A stretch of DNA of 35,044 nucleotides from Piscirickettsiaceae bacterium (GTDB lineage: Bacteria; Pseudomonadota; Gammaproteobacteria; Nitrosococcales; Methylophagaceae). The stretch lies in assembly GCA_013215775.1 (NCBI GenBank), contig JABSQO010000019.1, positions 1 through 35,044 on the forward strand, in the 5' to 3' direction. Both the position numbers and the translations under genes were made by a program. Every line of letters starts with the position of its first letter. Position 1 is the first letter of the stretch. Under the pieces are notes generated by a model. The model made no database searches. It saw only the letters and a program-made list of their open reading frames with translations, and had not been told where the DNA came from. Below, piece by piece: positions 18,425 through 27,237 of this stretch.

Positions 18425-19720
18425 TTATAAAAACATCCAACGCATTTGTACGCCGAAAATATCGACATCGGCTTCATATTCACCGTTTAGGTTATAGCCA
18501 TTATCATTGGTTTCATCAATTTTGGTATCACTAATGAAAATATGGGTATAGCCTGCATCAACGGTAATATTTTCGGAATATTTATAGCTAGCACCTAACG
18601 CCACCCATTTTCGGTCTTCATCAGCAATACGTGCGGTTCTAAACTGTGCACTTTTAACAGGTGTTTCATCATATGCGATGCCTGCACGAAGTGTTAATTT
18701 GTCGTTATAGTTGTAAGTGATTCCTAAACCGTAACGCATCGAATCATCCCAGTTTTCTTCTTTTACACTACCAAGAAATGAACCATCAGATTTAATGTTT
18801 AATTCTTCGAAACGGCTCCAGCGAGTCCATGTTGCATCACCCATTACGGCCCATTTATCATTAATTTGATGATGGAGTGCAAAAGAGAGTGTTTCTGGTA
18901 AATCTATGTCAGCCTTAATTTTTTCATCAGCGATAACGACATCAGTTGACGACCTTAATTTACCGTCACCAGTAAGAGTGTGGGATATTTTTGAACGATA
19001 AGCTAAGGCTAGGCGGGTAGCATCGGTTGCCTGAAAAATAACACCAAGGTTATATCCCCAACTCCAATCATCAGCTTCTAATCTTGCTTTACCATCTGCC
19101 GCTTGGGGAGAACCACCAAGTGCACCTAAGTCTGCCATTGAAGTTAATTTGACACTTATTCTTTGCAGATTAACGCCAAAGCCAACAGATAATTTATCAG
19201 TTGCTTTATAGGCAAATGATGGATTGATATTGAAAGTTCTAAGGTCGGATTTAACAGCATGATAACGACCTTGCCAAGTATCATTGTAATCAGTAACCAG
19301 ACCAAATGGAGCGGTAACTCCTAGACCTAATACGGTACGGTCATTAAGTGGGTGTGCATAATATAGGTTAGGCACAATGGCATTAACACCGTTACCACCA
19401 TCGCCACCTGTGAGCGCTTGTCCCGAAAAGCCACCTGCACCACCTAAATCAGGAACGGCAGAGCCATTATCACTAAATTTACTATCTGGATCGATGTAAT
19501 ATGCAGCTGTATCTATTTCAGCATGAGATAAATACGTTAAGCCAGCAGGATTAAAAAAGATAGTGGTGGCATCTTCGGCAACGGCGGCACTACCGGCAAA
19601 AGCACGACCTAATCCAGTGACGCTTTGTTCGATAATGGCAAAACCTGCACCATAACTCATCGAGCTTAATGTTGATGCCATTAACAAGGCGGTTAATTTT
19701 AATACTTTTTGATGCGCCAT
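18425..19720 (-). CDS. OmpP1/FadL-family outer membrane transporter
   Basis: About 431 residues from the ATG at 19720, chosen because AGGA lies nine bases upstream; an earlier ATG at 19729 directly abuts that site. A signal peptide precedes the mature start around GAGFAI, a FadL-like N-terminus. The stretch SVTGLGRAFAGSAAVAEDATTIFFNPAGL matches the hatch region with the NPAGL motif. The rest alternates as beta strands of a 14-strand barrel. The family carries long-chain fatty acids or other hydrophobic compounds across the outer membrane. Pairing with the acyl-CoA ligase downstream supports a fatty acid or hydrocarbon role, but the substrate is not known. Confidence 0.92.
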   Translation of the reverse strand: MAHQKVLKLTALLMASTLSSMSYGAGFAIIEQSVTGLGRAFAGSAAVAEDATTIFFNPAGLTYLSHAEIDTAAYYIDPDSKFSDNGSAVPDLGGAGGFSGQALTGGDGGNGVNAIVPNLYYAHPLNDRTVLGLGVTAPFGLVTDYNDTWQGRYHAVKSDLRTFNINPSFAYKATDKLSVGFGVNLQRISVKLTSMADLGALGGSPQAADGKARLEADDWSWGYNLGVIFQATDATRLALAYRSKISHTLTGDGKLRSSTDVVIADEKIKADIDLPETLSFALHHQINDKWAVMGDATWTRWSRFEELNIKSDGSFLGSVKEENWDDSMRYGLGITYNYNDKLTLRAGIAYDETPVKSAQFRTARIADEDRKWVALGASYKYSENITVDAGYTHIFISDTKIDETNDNGYNLNGEYEADVDIFGVQMRWMFL

Positions 19721-19799
19721 CAGAACCATTCCTAACTGTACTTAACTAAAAACAGAAAACTAACGTATGCAGAGGAACGGTGCAAGTTTTAAAGGTGAT

Positions 19800-20486
19800 T
19801 TAACGACGTTGAAAGAGTAAATCCCAGACGCCATGCCCCAAGCGATGCCCTCGTTGTTCGAATTTGGTGAGAGGGCGATAATCAGGTCTATCAATATATG
19901 TGGCATCATTTGAACAGTTTACGAACAATTGATTATCAGATAAGTCATCTAACATTTGTTCCGCATAATGTTGCCAGTCTGTGGCCATGTGTAAATATCC
20001 ACCAGATTTTATTTTTTGAGTGAGAAGCCTCACAAATGCGGGTTGAATAATGCGACGTTTGTGATGGCGTTTTTTATGCCATGGATCAGGAAAATAAAGT
20101 TGTACACGTTCTAGACTATTATCGGCAATACGATGTTTAAGTAACTCGACTGCATCAGTACAAGCAACACGACAATTCGTCAGTTTCTGTTGTTCAATTA
20201 AATTGAGTAGTTGTCCAATACCAGGACGATGTACTTCAACACCCAGAAAGTCATGATCAGGCTGGTCAGCAGCCATTTTTGCAAGCGAAGCACCATTGCC
20301 AAAACCAATTTCGAGCACTTTGGGTGCATTTCGACCAAATAGCTGGTCAAGATCAATAGGCGTTTCATCTTCATCAATTGCAAATTTTGGCCAAAGCGTA
20401 TCGATGGCTCGCTGTTGACCAGGAGTTAATCTGCCTTCTCTTCGAACAAAACTGCGAACAGTTCGTAATGGTTTGCTGTCTGACAT
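19800..20486 (-). CDS. trmB: tRNA (guanine-N7-)-methyltransferase TrmB
   Basis: 228 residues. It methylates guanine 46 in the variable loop of tRNAs using S-adenosylmethionine. The SAM-binding motif VLEIGFGNGASLAKMA and the catalytic/tRNA-binding stretch LYFPDPWHKKRHHKRR are typical, as is the C-terminal DYRPLTKFEQRGHRLGHGVW. It is read towards the fadL-like gene, with 79 bases between them, and diverges from the permease gene at 20576. Confidence 0.96.
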   Translation of the reverse strand: MSDSKPLRTVRSFVRREGRLTPGQQRAIDTLWPKFAIDEDETPIDLDQLFGRNAPKVLEIGFGNGASLAKMAADQPDHDFLGVEVHRPGIGQLLNLIEQQKLTNCRVACTDAVELLKHRIADNSLERVQLYFPDPWHKKRHHKRRIIQPAFVRLLTQKIKSGGYLHMATDWQHYAEQMLDDLSDNQLFVNCSNDATYIDRPDYRPLTKFEQRGHRLGHGVWDLLFQRR

Positions 20487-20575
20487 TAAATATTGTTACC
20501 TAAATTAAAGTATTGAGAGCTCTAGTGATCTAAAATAGTGAGTAGGATCATACCTGAAGCCTAAGAGGAATTTAC

Positions 20576-21658
20576 ATGTCATCGTGTTGTGAGCCACCTG
20601 AACAAGCCGAACAAGCAGATCATTGCGGCGGCGGATCTGCGAAAAAATCGCGGCCAGACGCATTACTATGGTCAACATTGACCTTGGTCGCGATTGGTTA
20701 TGGTCTTGATTTGTTTGCCGCAGACTCTATTCAACACTGGTTATCATTAGCTAGTTTAGCTGAAGCTATTCGTAGTTTAATGGATAGTATGTGGATTGGT
20801 TTAGCGTTGGGGATGTTTTTTGTTGGTGTTTTAGGACGAGTGCCACGCGAGTTTGTGACATCACTATTGGGTAAAGGGGATAGTTTCTTAGGTATCGTTC
20901 GCGCGACATTCGCTGGCGTATTATTAGATCTATGCAGTCACGGTATCTTATTGGTGGCGATGCGCTTATATCAACGTGGTGCAAGCTTGGGACAAGTCAT
21001 GGCCTTTCTCATTGCGAGTCCGTGGAACTCATTATCATTGACCGTGATTTTGATTGCTTTGATTGGTTGGCAATGGACATTACTCTTTATTCTATGTTCG
21101 ATGATAATTGGTGTTGCTAGCGGATTGGTATTCAATTGGTTGGAAGCGAGGGGAACACTACCGGGAAATCCTAATACGATTGAATTACAGGGCTTTAATT
21201 TCTGGCAACAAGCTAGAGTGGATTTTCAAGCAGCGAATTTCAGTATGAATTGGTGGTCTGCAATGATTGCTGAAGGAGTCAAAGATTCTCGAATGATTGT
21301 CCGTTGGTTACTACTAGGTGTTTTATTAGCATCAGCAATTCGTACCTTTGTTCCCATTGATAGTTTTCAGACTTATTTTGGGGCAACACTGGCCGGTTTG
21401 GGAATGACGTTGATCATCGCGACTATTTTGGAAATTTGTTCAGAAGGGTCGACACCTATCGCGGCGGATTTAGTGACGCGTGCGGCGGCACCCGGGAATG
21501 GTTTTGCTTTCTTAATGACAGGAGTTTCAACGGATTACACCGAAATAATGTCATTACGTGAAACAACTGGTTCTTGGAAAATCGCCTTGTTTCTACCTTT
21601 GGTTACCGTGCCACAAGTAATCGTGTTTTCTCTGATAATGAACATAGCTGGAACGTAA
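20576..21658 (+). CDS. DUF318/ArsP-type permease with Cys/His-rich N-terminus
   Basis: 360 residues with about eight membrane helices. The paired motifs LCSHGILL (about residue 121) and ASPWNSLSLT, and in the second half EICSEGSTPIAAD, are the inverted-repeat signatures of the DUF318 permease family (PF03773), which includes ArsP and YraQ. Some members export organoarsenicals, but most have unknown substrates. The N-terminal tail MSSCCEPPEQAEQADHCGGG carries three Cys and one His and could bind a metal (inference). GAGG lies seven bases before the ATG. No ArsR-type regulator or other ars gene is adjacent, so an arsenic role is not supported by context. Confidence 0.8.
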   Translation: MSSCCEPPEQAEQADHCGGGSAKKSRPDALLWSTLTLVAIGYGLDLFAADSIQHWLSLASLAEAIRSLMDSMWIGLALGMFFVGVLGRVPREFVTSLLGKGDSFLGIVRATFAGVLLDLCSHGILLVAMRLYQRGASLGQVMAFLIASPWNSLSLTVILIALIGWQWTLLFILCSMIIGVASGLVFNWLEARGTLPGNPNTIELQGFNFWQQARVDFQAANFSMNWWSAMIAEGVKDSRMIVRWLLLGVLLASAIRTFVPIDSFQTYFGATLAGLGMTLIIATILEICSEGSTPIAADLVTRAAAPGNGFAFLMTGVSTDYTEIMSLRETTGSWKIALFLPLVTVPQVIVFSLIMNIAGT

Positions 21659-21768
21659 CTTTATTGGAATTTAAGTAAATCTCTGATGCGAAAAATGCCA
21701 AATCAGGTTACTATTAAAGGTCGTAAATTATTCAAGATTGGTTTGATGCAGTTCAAGCCGCCCATAAA

Positions 21769-21794
21769 TTGAACTTTGAGACCTCAAGGTTTAA
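21769..21794 (+). promoter_or_regulatory. Inverted repeat in the edd leader
   Basis: Arms TTGAACTTTGAG and CTCAAGGTTTAA flank a two-base centre, with only G-T wobbles as mismatches, ending 22 bases before the edd ATG. No T-run follows, so it is not a usual terminator for the permease gene. It may be an operator or an mRNA hairpin affecting edd. It does not look like the known HexR site. Confidence 0.35.
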
Positions 21795-21816
21795 GTAAGC
21801 GTTAGAGAGAACAAAA

Positions 21817-23649
21817 ATGACACATCCAGTATTAGAAGCTGTTACAAATGAGGTAATTAAACGTAGCCGAGAGACTAGAGCTATATATTTAGCACGGATT
21901 GATGCAGCTGTTGAAACTGGTCCGCATCGTTCGACCTTAGGCTGTGGTAATTTAGTTCATGGTTTTGCCGCATGCCCTGCGGGTGAAAAGGCTGATTTAA
22001 CAGGTAATGTAAAAGCAAATATTGCTATCATCTCGTCTTATAACGATATGTTATCAGCACATCAACCTTATAAAGATTATCCAGATACTATTAAGGCAGC
22101 AGCAACAGCTGCAGGTGGAGTGGCTCAGTTTGCTGGTGGTGTGCCTGCAATGTGTGATGGTGTGACCCAAGGTCAACCTGGAATGGAACTATCACTTTTT
22201 AGCCGTGATGTAATTGCTATGTCAGCGGCCATCGGCCTTAGCCATAATATGTTTGATGCAGCAATGTTTCTTGGAATTTGTGACAAGATTGTTCCGGGAT
22301 TGTTGATTTCAGCTCTGAGTTTTGGGCACTTACCAGCGATATTTGTGCCTGGTGGTCCAATGCCGAGTGGCTTACCAAACAAAGAGAAAGTCCGTATTCG
22401 TCAGTTATATGCCGAAGGTAAAGTAGATCGTGATGCCTTATTAAAAGCTGAATCAGCTTCATATCATAGTCCTGGTACCTGTACTTTCTACGGTACGGCG
22501 AACAGTAACCAGATGATGGTTGAAATGATGGGATTACAATTGCCAGGTGGCTCTTTTATTAATCCCAACACACCTTTACGTGAGGCATTAACAAAAAATG
22601 CAACAGAACAGGTGTTGAAATATACAGCAATGGGGGATGACTTCCGCCCATTTGGTTATATGATTGATGAAAAAGCAATCATCAATGCGATCGTTGGTTT
22701 AATGGCAACGGGTGGTTCAACTAATCACACTATGCACTTGGTGGCGATTGCTCGTGCGGCAGGTATTATTATCAATTGGGATGATTTCGATAAAATCACC
22801 AAAATTGTACCCTTGCTTACCCAAATTTATCCAAATGGTGATGCTGACATTAATCATTTCCAAGCAGCAGGTGGTATGGGTGTATTAATTGGTGAACTAT
22901 TGAAGCATGGTTTAATACATGAAGATATTGTCACCGTTGCGCCAACACAAGGCATGAATAGTTATACCCAAGAACCAAAACTCATTAATGATAAGCTGAT
23001 TTGGCAAGAATGTCCTGATAAGTCATTAGATCCTGAAGTGATTGGTACGATGAAAAAACCATTCTCAGATACGGGTGGTTTACATCTAATACACGGTAAC
23101 TTAGGTCGTGGTATGTCGAAGATTTCAGCCGTAGCAAAAGAGCATCAAATTGTAGAAGCACCCGCAATGGTATTTGATGATCAAGATGATGTTGTTGAAG
23201 CATTTAAACGCGGTGAAATGGAAAAAGACTTAATTGTGGTACTGCGCTTTCAAGGACCTAAGTCAAACGGTATGCCAGAACTACATAAATTGACCCCACT
23301 ATTGGGGTCATTACAGGATAAAGGCTTTAAAGTTGCCATTGTTACAGATGGTCGTATGTCAGGTGCATCAGGTAAGATACCTTCAGCGATACATATGTGT
23401 CCAGAATGTGAAGAAGGCGGACCGTTAACACGTGTACGCACCGGCGATATGATCCGCTTAAATACACAAACAGGTTCACTCAATATTCAGCTTGATCTTG
23501 ATACCTTCGAACAACGGACACAATGTATTAAAGGCTCTATAGAACATCATTATGGTATGGGTCGAGAGTTATTTGATATTTTCCGTCGAGGTGTTTCATC
23601 GGCCGAAACTGGCGCTATCAACATGTTCAATAATGATCCATTAAACTAA
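21817..23649 (+). CDS. edd: Phosphogluconate dehydratase Edd
   Basis: 610 residues, close to the family's 600. It dehydrates 6-phosphogluconate to 2-keto-3-deoxy-6-phosphogluconate (KDPG), the first step specific to the Entner-Doudoroff pathway, with an iron-sulfur cluster. It is near-collinear with E. coli Edd: [28 protein letters not shown]-like start, [18 protein letters not shown] and [19 protein letters not shown] carry cluster cysteines, and [18 protein letters not shown] is in the C-terminal domain. eda follows directly. zwf and pgl are not in the window. In methylotrophs this pair also serves the KDPG variant of the ribulose monophosphate cycle. Confidence 0.98.
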   Translation: MTHPVLEAVTNEVIKRSRETRAIYLARIDAAVETGPHRSTLGCGNLVHGFAACPAGEKADLTGNVKANIAIISSYNDMLSAHQPYKDYPDTIKAAATAAGGVAQFAGGVPAMCDGVTQGQPGMELSLFSRDVIAMSAAIGLSHNMFDAAMFLGICDKIVPGLLISALSFGHLPAIFVPGGPMPSGLPNKEKVRIRQLYAEGKVDRDALLKAESASYHSPGTCTFYGTANSNQMMVEMMGLQLPGGSFINPNTPLREALTKNATEQVLKYTAMGDDFRPFGYMIDEKAIINAIVGLMATGGSTNHTMHLVAIARAAGIIINWDDFDKITKIVPLLTQIYPNGDADINHFQAAGGMGVLIGELLKHGLIHEDIVTVAPTQGMNSYTQEPKLINDKLIWQECPDKSLDPEVIGTMKKPFSDTGGLHLIHGNLGRGMSKISAVAKEHQIVEAPAMVFDDQDDVVEAFKRGEMEKDLIVVLRFQGPKSNGMPELHKLTPLLGSLQDKGFKVAIVTDGRMSGASGKIPSAIHMCPECEEGGPLTRVRTGDMIRLNTQTGSLNIQLDLDTFEQRTQCIKGSIEHHYGMGRELFDIFRRGVSSAETGAINMFNNDPLN

Positions 23650-23695
23650 GCGAACATTACAATAAATTAATTATATTTTGGAAAATAAAAAAAGA

Positions 23696-24328
23696 ATGAG
23701 CAAAACGATTAAAGAAATCATGAATTCATCACCAATTGTACCGGTAATGGTGATCAACAATGTCGAACATGCTGTGCCTTTGGCAAAAGCATTAGTGAAG
23801 GGCGGTATTACTGTACTAGAGATTACGTTACGTACAGAAGCTGCTTTAGAATCAATAACACGCATTAAAGCAGAAGTGCCAGATGCGATTGTTGGTGCGG
23901 GTACCATTATTAATATCGAGACATTAAATAAAGCGATTGCAGCAGGTGCAGAATTTATTGTTAGCCCTGGTACAACAGATGCAATGATTGATGCCGCACT
24001 AGCAACAGGTGTTCCTTTATTGCCAGGCGTCGCTAATCCTAGTGAAGCCATGCGTTTACTAGAAAAAGGTATTACCGAAATGAAGTTTTTCCCTGCTGAA
24101 GCTGCAGGTGGTATTCCAATGTTGAAATCAATTGGTGCGCCGATTCCACAAATCACTTTCTGCCCAACAGGTGGCGTGAATCAGAAGAATGTTAATGATT
24201 ATTATCGCTTACCAAATGTAGCTTGTGTAGGTGGTTCGTGGATGTGTTCTGCCAGTCTTGTTGATGATGAAAACTGGGATGAAATTACCCGTTTATCTGC
24301 TGAAGCGATAGAGCTAGCAACAGCATAA
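23696..24328 (+). CDS. eda: KDPG aldolase Eda
   Basis: 210 residues from the ATG at 23696; a TTG at 23678 would add six residues but gives an unlikely start. It splits KDPG into pyruvate and glyceraldehyde 3-phosphate. Catalytic Glu42 is in VLEITLRTE and the Schiff-base Lys130 in EMKFFPAEAAGG; FCPTGGVNQKN binds phosphate. It lies 46 bases after edd and is followed by a strong terminator, so edd-eda form a two-gene operon. Confidence 0.97.
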   Translation: MSKTIKEIMNSSPIVPVMVINNVEHAVPLAKALVKGGITVLEITLRTEAALESITRIKAEVPDAIVGAGTIINIETLNKAIAAGAEFIVSPGTTDAMIDAALATGVPLLPGVANPSEAMRLLEKGITEMKFFPAEAAGGIPMLKSIGAPIPQITFCPTGGVNQKNVNDYYRLPNVACVGGSWMCSASLVDDENWDEITRLSAEAIELATA

Positions 24329-24348
24329 ACTGACAGACAAAGTACTAT

Positions 24349-24382
24349 AGAAAAGGCTGATGAGTGATCATTAGCCTTTTCT
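24349..24382. terminator. Bidirectional terminator between eda and the DUF2063 gene
   Basis: A 15-base stem (AGAAAAGGCTGATGA with TCATTAGCCTTTTCT, one G-T pair) encloses a four-base loop. The A-rich left end and T-rich right end give a U-run on either strand. It sits in the 55-base gap between two convergent genes and should end both eda and DUF2063 operon transcripts. Confidence 0.85.
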
Positions 24383-24383
24383 A

Positions 24384-25145
24384 TTAGCTGAAAATCAACA
24401 CCCCACGTTGTAGCCAATCATCAATCAACGCTTTTGCACCATCTATAACAACTTGGGGATTAGGATGTTTAAGTTCCTGAGAAATTTGTTCAGCGGCAAG
24501 TTGTCCTGTCAGACCTTCATTTAATAAATCAATTAGTCGGGCGCTAACGGGGTTTAATTCTAAAAAGGTGACGTTATCATCCTGAGCACGATAAACCAAT
24601 AAATAAACAGGTTGTTCACTAGGGTTTTTAGGTTGAAACTCAGGATTTATTTGGTGTACAGGATAGTGGTAAGCTAATGACCACGCTAAGGGTGATAACT
24701 TTAATGTAAGTATCAAACAATTTTGTCCCGTTTCAATCTGTGCTGGTTTAACATCAGCATCCAAGACACTTAGTGCTAATTCAACCCATTCGTAATGAGC
24801 CAATTCTTTCATGAAAGCAGGGTCATCAACATTATCGCGCTCATTATCTAGATACGCTAGAAACTCTCGAGAAATTTCATGAAATAGTGGTGTTTTACTA
24901 CGATGTTTGATCATGAAATCTCGGATCATTTTGTGCCAAAATTCATCTGAGAAAAGTTGTTTTAATACGGGAAATCCGTTGGCGATAAAACCTTCAATAT
25001 TGTTATAAAATAGCTCCCGATAGATAGTCATTCGGCGTTGTTCAATATTGTCAGGCAGCGGGTTATTGTCAGGATCACGCAGATAACGTGCAAATTGATA
25101 TTGAGTATCAATAAAACTCTGTTTTTTAGGCTGTGCGTGCGACAT
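24384..25145 (-). CDS. DUF2063 family protein (BufC-like MNIO partner)
   Basis: 253 residues. The N-terminal half (FIDTQYQFARYLRDPDNNPLP, RMTIYRELFYNNIEGFIANGFPVLKQLF) matches the DUF2063 'putative DNA-binding' domain (PF09836), which now is known mostly as the partner subunit of DUF692 iron oxidases. The C-terminal half resembles a winged-helix or peptide-recognition region, but I cannot define it closely. It overlaps the end of the DUF692 gene by 20 bases, with AGGA upstream of its ATG, so the two are made together. Known family members help bind or present a precursor peptide to the oxidase. In this operon the peptide is not obvious. Confidence 0.88.
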   Translation of the reverse strand: MSHAQPKKQSFIDTQYQFARYLRDPDNNPLPDNIEQRRMTIYRELFYNNIEGFIANGFPVLKQLFSDEFWHKMIRDFMIKHRSKTPLFHEISREFLAYLDNERDNVDDPAFMKELAHYEWVELALSVLDADVKPAQIETGQNCLILTLKLSPLAWSLAYHYPVHQINPEFQPKNPSEQPVYLLVYRAQDDNVTFLELNPVSARLIDLLNEGLTGQLAAEQISQELKHPNPQVVIDGAKALIDDWLQRGVLIFS

Positions 25146-25977
25146 TACCGAGTCCTTGAGTTGATTGATAATGACGGATTTGATCGACTTCTTGAATCAG
25201 TGATGCAACAGAAGGGATATTGAAATCACGCTCTAATAAGGTCGGCAATACACCATGTTGTTGATAGGTCGTTTCCAATAATTTCCATACAGGATCAATA
25301 ATATCTGCACCATGTGTATCCACTTTTAAATCGTCAGCTTCATCATAGTGGCCAGCAATATGTAGGTAGGCAATACGTTTGGTAGGGACAGATTTGATGT
25401 AAGCCACGGGATCATAATTATGATTGATGCTGTTGACATAGATATTGTTTACATCCAGTAATAGATCACAATCAGCTTGTTCTAACACCGAATTAAGAAA
25501 ATCAATCTCATTCATTTCTTGGCCAGGGGCGGCATAATACGATACGTTTTCCATAACAATTCGACGTTCAAGTATTTCTTGTACACGTTGAATGCGTTGA
25601 GCAACGTAGCTAGCTGCTTCCTCAGTGAACGGTATTGGCATCAAATCATATAAATGACCATCATCACTACAATAACTGAGATGTTCGCTATAACAACGAA
25701 TATTGTGCTTATCGAGAAATTTCTTTAAACGGATTAGAAAGTGCTCATCAAGTGGGGCTGGACTACCAATGGATAGTGATAATCCATGGCAGATCATTGG
25801 ATAACGTTCGGCAAAATGAGTAAACTTTTTACCGAGCACTCCACCCATTTCCATCCAGTTCTCGGGTGCGACTTCTAAAAAATCCGCTGGATTGTGGTCA
25901 AGCGCATCGAGTTCGTCCATAAAACTGCGACGAAGCCCGAGTCCTGCTCCAGAAATTGGGCAAGAGGCTGTGTTCAT
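25126..25977 (-). CDS. DUF692 multinuclear non-heme iron oxidase (MNIO, BufB/MbnB-like)
   Basis: 283 residues, a TIM-barrel DUF692 protein (PF05114). The iron ligands of the family are visible: His64 (CHGLSLSIG), His99 (YSEHLSY), Glu143 (MENVSYY), Asp175 and neighbouring Asn (LLDVNNIYVN), His206 and His210 (LHIAGH), Asp220 and His222 (DTHG) and Glu249 (LLERDFN). MNIOs modify cysteines or other residues in ribosomal peptides (methanobactin, bufferins, TglA). AGGAGA precedes the ATG. It forms a pair with DUF2063 downstream. The upstream genes encode a CGC-motif exported protein and a rhodanese. The usual short DUF2282-type precursor gene is missing from the operon. Confidence 0.93.
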   Translation of the reverse strand: MNTASCPISGAGLGLRRSFMDELDALDHNPADFLEVAPENWMEMGGVLGKKFTHFAERYPMICHGLSLSIGSPAPLDEHFLIRLKKFLDKHNIRCYSEHLSYCSDDGHLYDLMPIPFTEEAASYVAQRIQRVQEILERRIVMENVSYYAAPGQEMNEIDFLNSVLEQADCDLLLDVNNIYVNSINHNYDPVAYIKSVPTKRIAYLHIAGHYDEADDLKVDTHGADIIDPVWKLLETTYQQHGVLPTLLERDFNIPSVASLIQEVDQIRHYQSTQGLGNVARTA

Positions 25978-25993
25978 AAACCATCTCCTGAAT

Positions 25994-26015
25994 GATAATT
26001 ATCTGTCATTATGAC
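25994..26015. promoter_or_regulatory. Pair of short palindromes before the DUF692 gene
   Basis: GATAATTATC (25994-26003) and GTCATTATGAC (26005-26015) are adjacent perfect palindromes, 16-38 bases upstream of the DUF692 ATG (which is at 25977, minus strand). The sequence has some Fur-box character but matches the 19-base consensus only moderately. It could be an operator for an internal promoter of the DUF692-DUF2063 pair. Confidence 0.3.
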
Positions 26016-26058
26016 CATTAATGAGTAGAAATGTTACAGACTAAGTAGGGATGATTTT

Positions 26059-26814
26059 TTACTCGTCTGTATTAATCTCAAACATGGTGCGATCAACACC
26101 GACATTGCCAGTATCCTTATCAAAGATATAAACAATTGCTTTGTAATGGCCAGGTTCTGTAATGGTCGTTTTAGCAGAAAACAGACCGACAGGTCCGGTG
26201 AAATCCAATGTCACCTCATCAATTTTAGTTTCATTTTTCATAATGATGGCTGTAACTTCATAGTTATCGGGATCCCAATGACCATCTTGGAAAATAGGGC
26301 AGCCGCACAACATAGTCGCCTTAGTATAAATATCGACTCGGCCTTTAGCTAATACACGTGTCCATGCATCAACGATAAATCCAGGCATATTGAGTGTAAT
26401 ACCATCACCTAAGATATCTTTACCGGGGATAATCCAACTTGTGACAGAAGCATCTTGCAAGGATTGACGAAAGCCATAAGGTCCAATGACTTTAATACGT
26501 ACTAAACGAGGACTGGATATATCGATGTGAGCTAAAAAACCAGCAGTCGTTTTATCCGTCATTTTTTGGCCGCGTTTGATCGGCTCTTGGATAAGTGATG
26601 TTGTGCTACCAGTGCCACCATTAATCCAACCTTGATCGAGAATTTCGCCTGTTTCAGCATCTTCAACAACAACTCTAACGCCGCCAACACTGGTGCCAAT
26701 ATATTTTGCATCCACTGCTTTTGCTCGGATCATGATTTTAGTTTCAGTGGCAAATGCGTTAGCGCTTAATATTAATCCTAAACAAGCAATTATTATTATT
26801 TTGATGAATTTCAT
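26059..26814 (-). CDS. Exported protein of unknown family with CGC motif
   Basis: 251 residues. A signal peptide (hydrophobic to about residue 20, likely cleavage after AFA at 23) exports it to the periplasm. I do not recognise the family. The mature part looks like beta-sandwich domains: residues 25-65 resemble an Ig-like or carboxypeptidase-regulatory fold (VGGVRVVVEDAETGEIL), as does the end (ITEPGHYKAIVYIFDKDTGNVG). The only cysteines after the signal are Cys170 and Cys172, in TMLCGCPIFQDGHWDP, with His179 close by, suggesting a metal or thiol site. AGGAC precedes the ATG. It lies between a rhodanese gene (41 bases upstream) and the DUF692 gene (81 bases downstream). It could be a partner or even a substrate of the oxidase; this is inference only. 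Confidence 0.75.
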   Translation of the reverse strand: MKFIKIIIIACLGLILSANAFATETKIMIRAKAVDAKYIGTSVGGVRVVVEDAETGEILDQGWINGGTGSTTSLIQEPIKRGQKMTDKTTAGFLAHIDISSPRLVRIKVIGPYGFRQSLQDASVTSWIIPGKDILGDGITLNMPGFIVDAWTRVLAKGRVDIYTKATMLCGCPIFQDGHWDPDNYEVTAIIMKNETKIDEVTLDFTGPVGLFSAKTTITEPGHYKAIVYIFDKDTGNVGVDRTMFEINTDE

Positions 26815-26855
26815 AGTTAATGTCCTGTATTAAGTAATGTGTTTAAGATGTTGAT

Positions 26856-27212
26856 CTATAGTGGTTTGTTGAATTTTTCCCATTCGTCAAATCCACCTGC
26901 TAAGGAATAGACATTTGAAAAGCCAAATTGTTGCAAAGTCGCTACTGCTAAAGCAGAACGCCCCCCTGATTTACAATACACAATGATAGAATTTTGTTTA
27001 TTTTGGAATTCAGAATATTGATCAATCTTAAATTCAAGGATGCCGCGTGGAATGTGGTGATCGTTGGCAATATGACCCGCTTCATGTTCCTGTGCTTCTC
27101 GAACATCTAGTGCAAGCGTGCCTTCGGACAACATCTTATTTGCTTGTTGTGGGCTGATTTCTGTAATAATTGCTTTTGCAGCTTGTACTAAATCCATGGC
27201 TGTTTTTGACAT
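26856..27212 (-). CDS. Single-domain rhodanese-like sulfurtransferase
   Basis: 118 residues, one rhodanese domain with DVREAQEHEAGHIANDHHIPRG and the active-site loop VYCKSGGRS, catalytic Cys80. The family carries persulfide sulfur between thiols. There is no signal peptide, so it is cytoplasmic. An AAACAA/ATTCTA promoter and a 21-base palindrome lie just upstream, and the exported CGC protein follows after 41 bases. It heads the four-gene operon ending with DUF2063. Confidence 0.92.
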   Translation of the reverse strand: MSKTAMDLVQAAKAIITEISPQQANKMLSEGTLALDVREAQEHEAGHIANDHHIPRGILEFKIDQYSEFQNKQNSIIVYCKSGGRSALAVATLQQFGFSNVYSLAGGFDEWEKFNKPL

Positions 27213-27237
27213 TGTGATTCCCCGTGATGTTTAAGTG

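Noticed and set aside
25988-26006. Classical Fur box before DUF692
   Set aside because: By eye only about 11 of 19 positions match the consensus in the best alignment, so I list it only as an operator-like palindrome pair.
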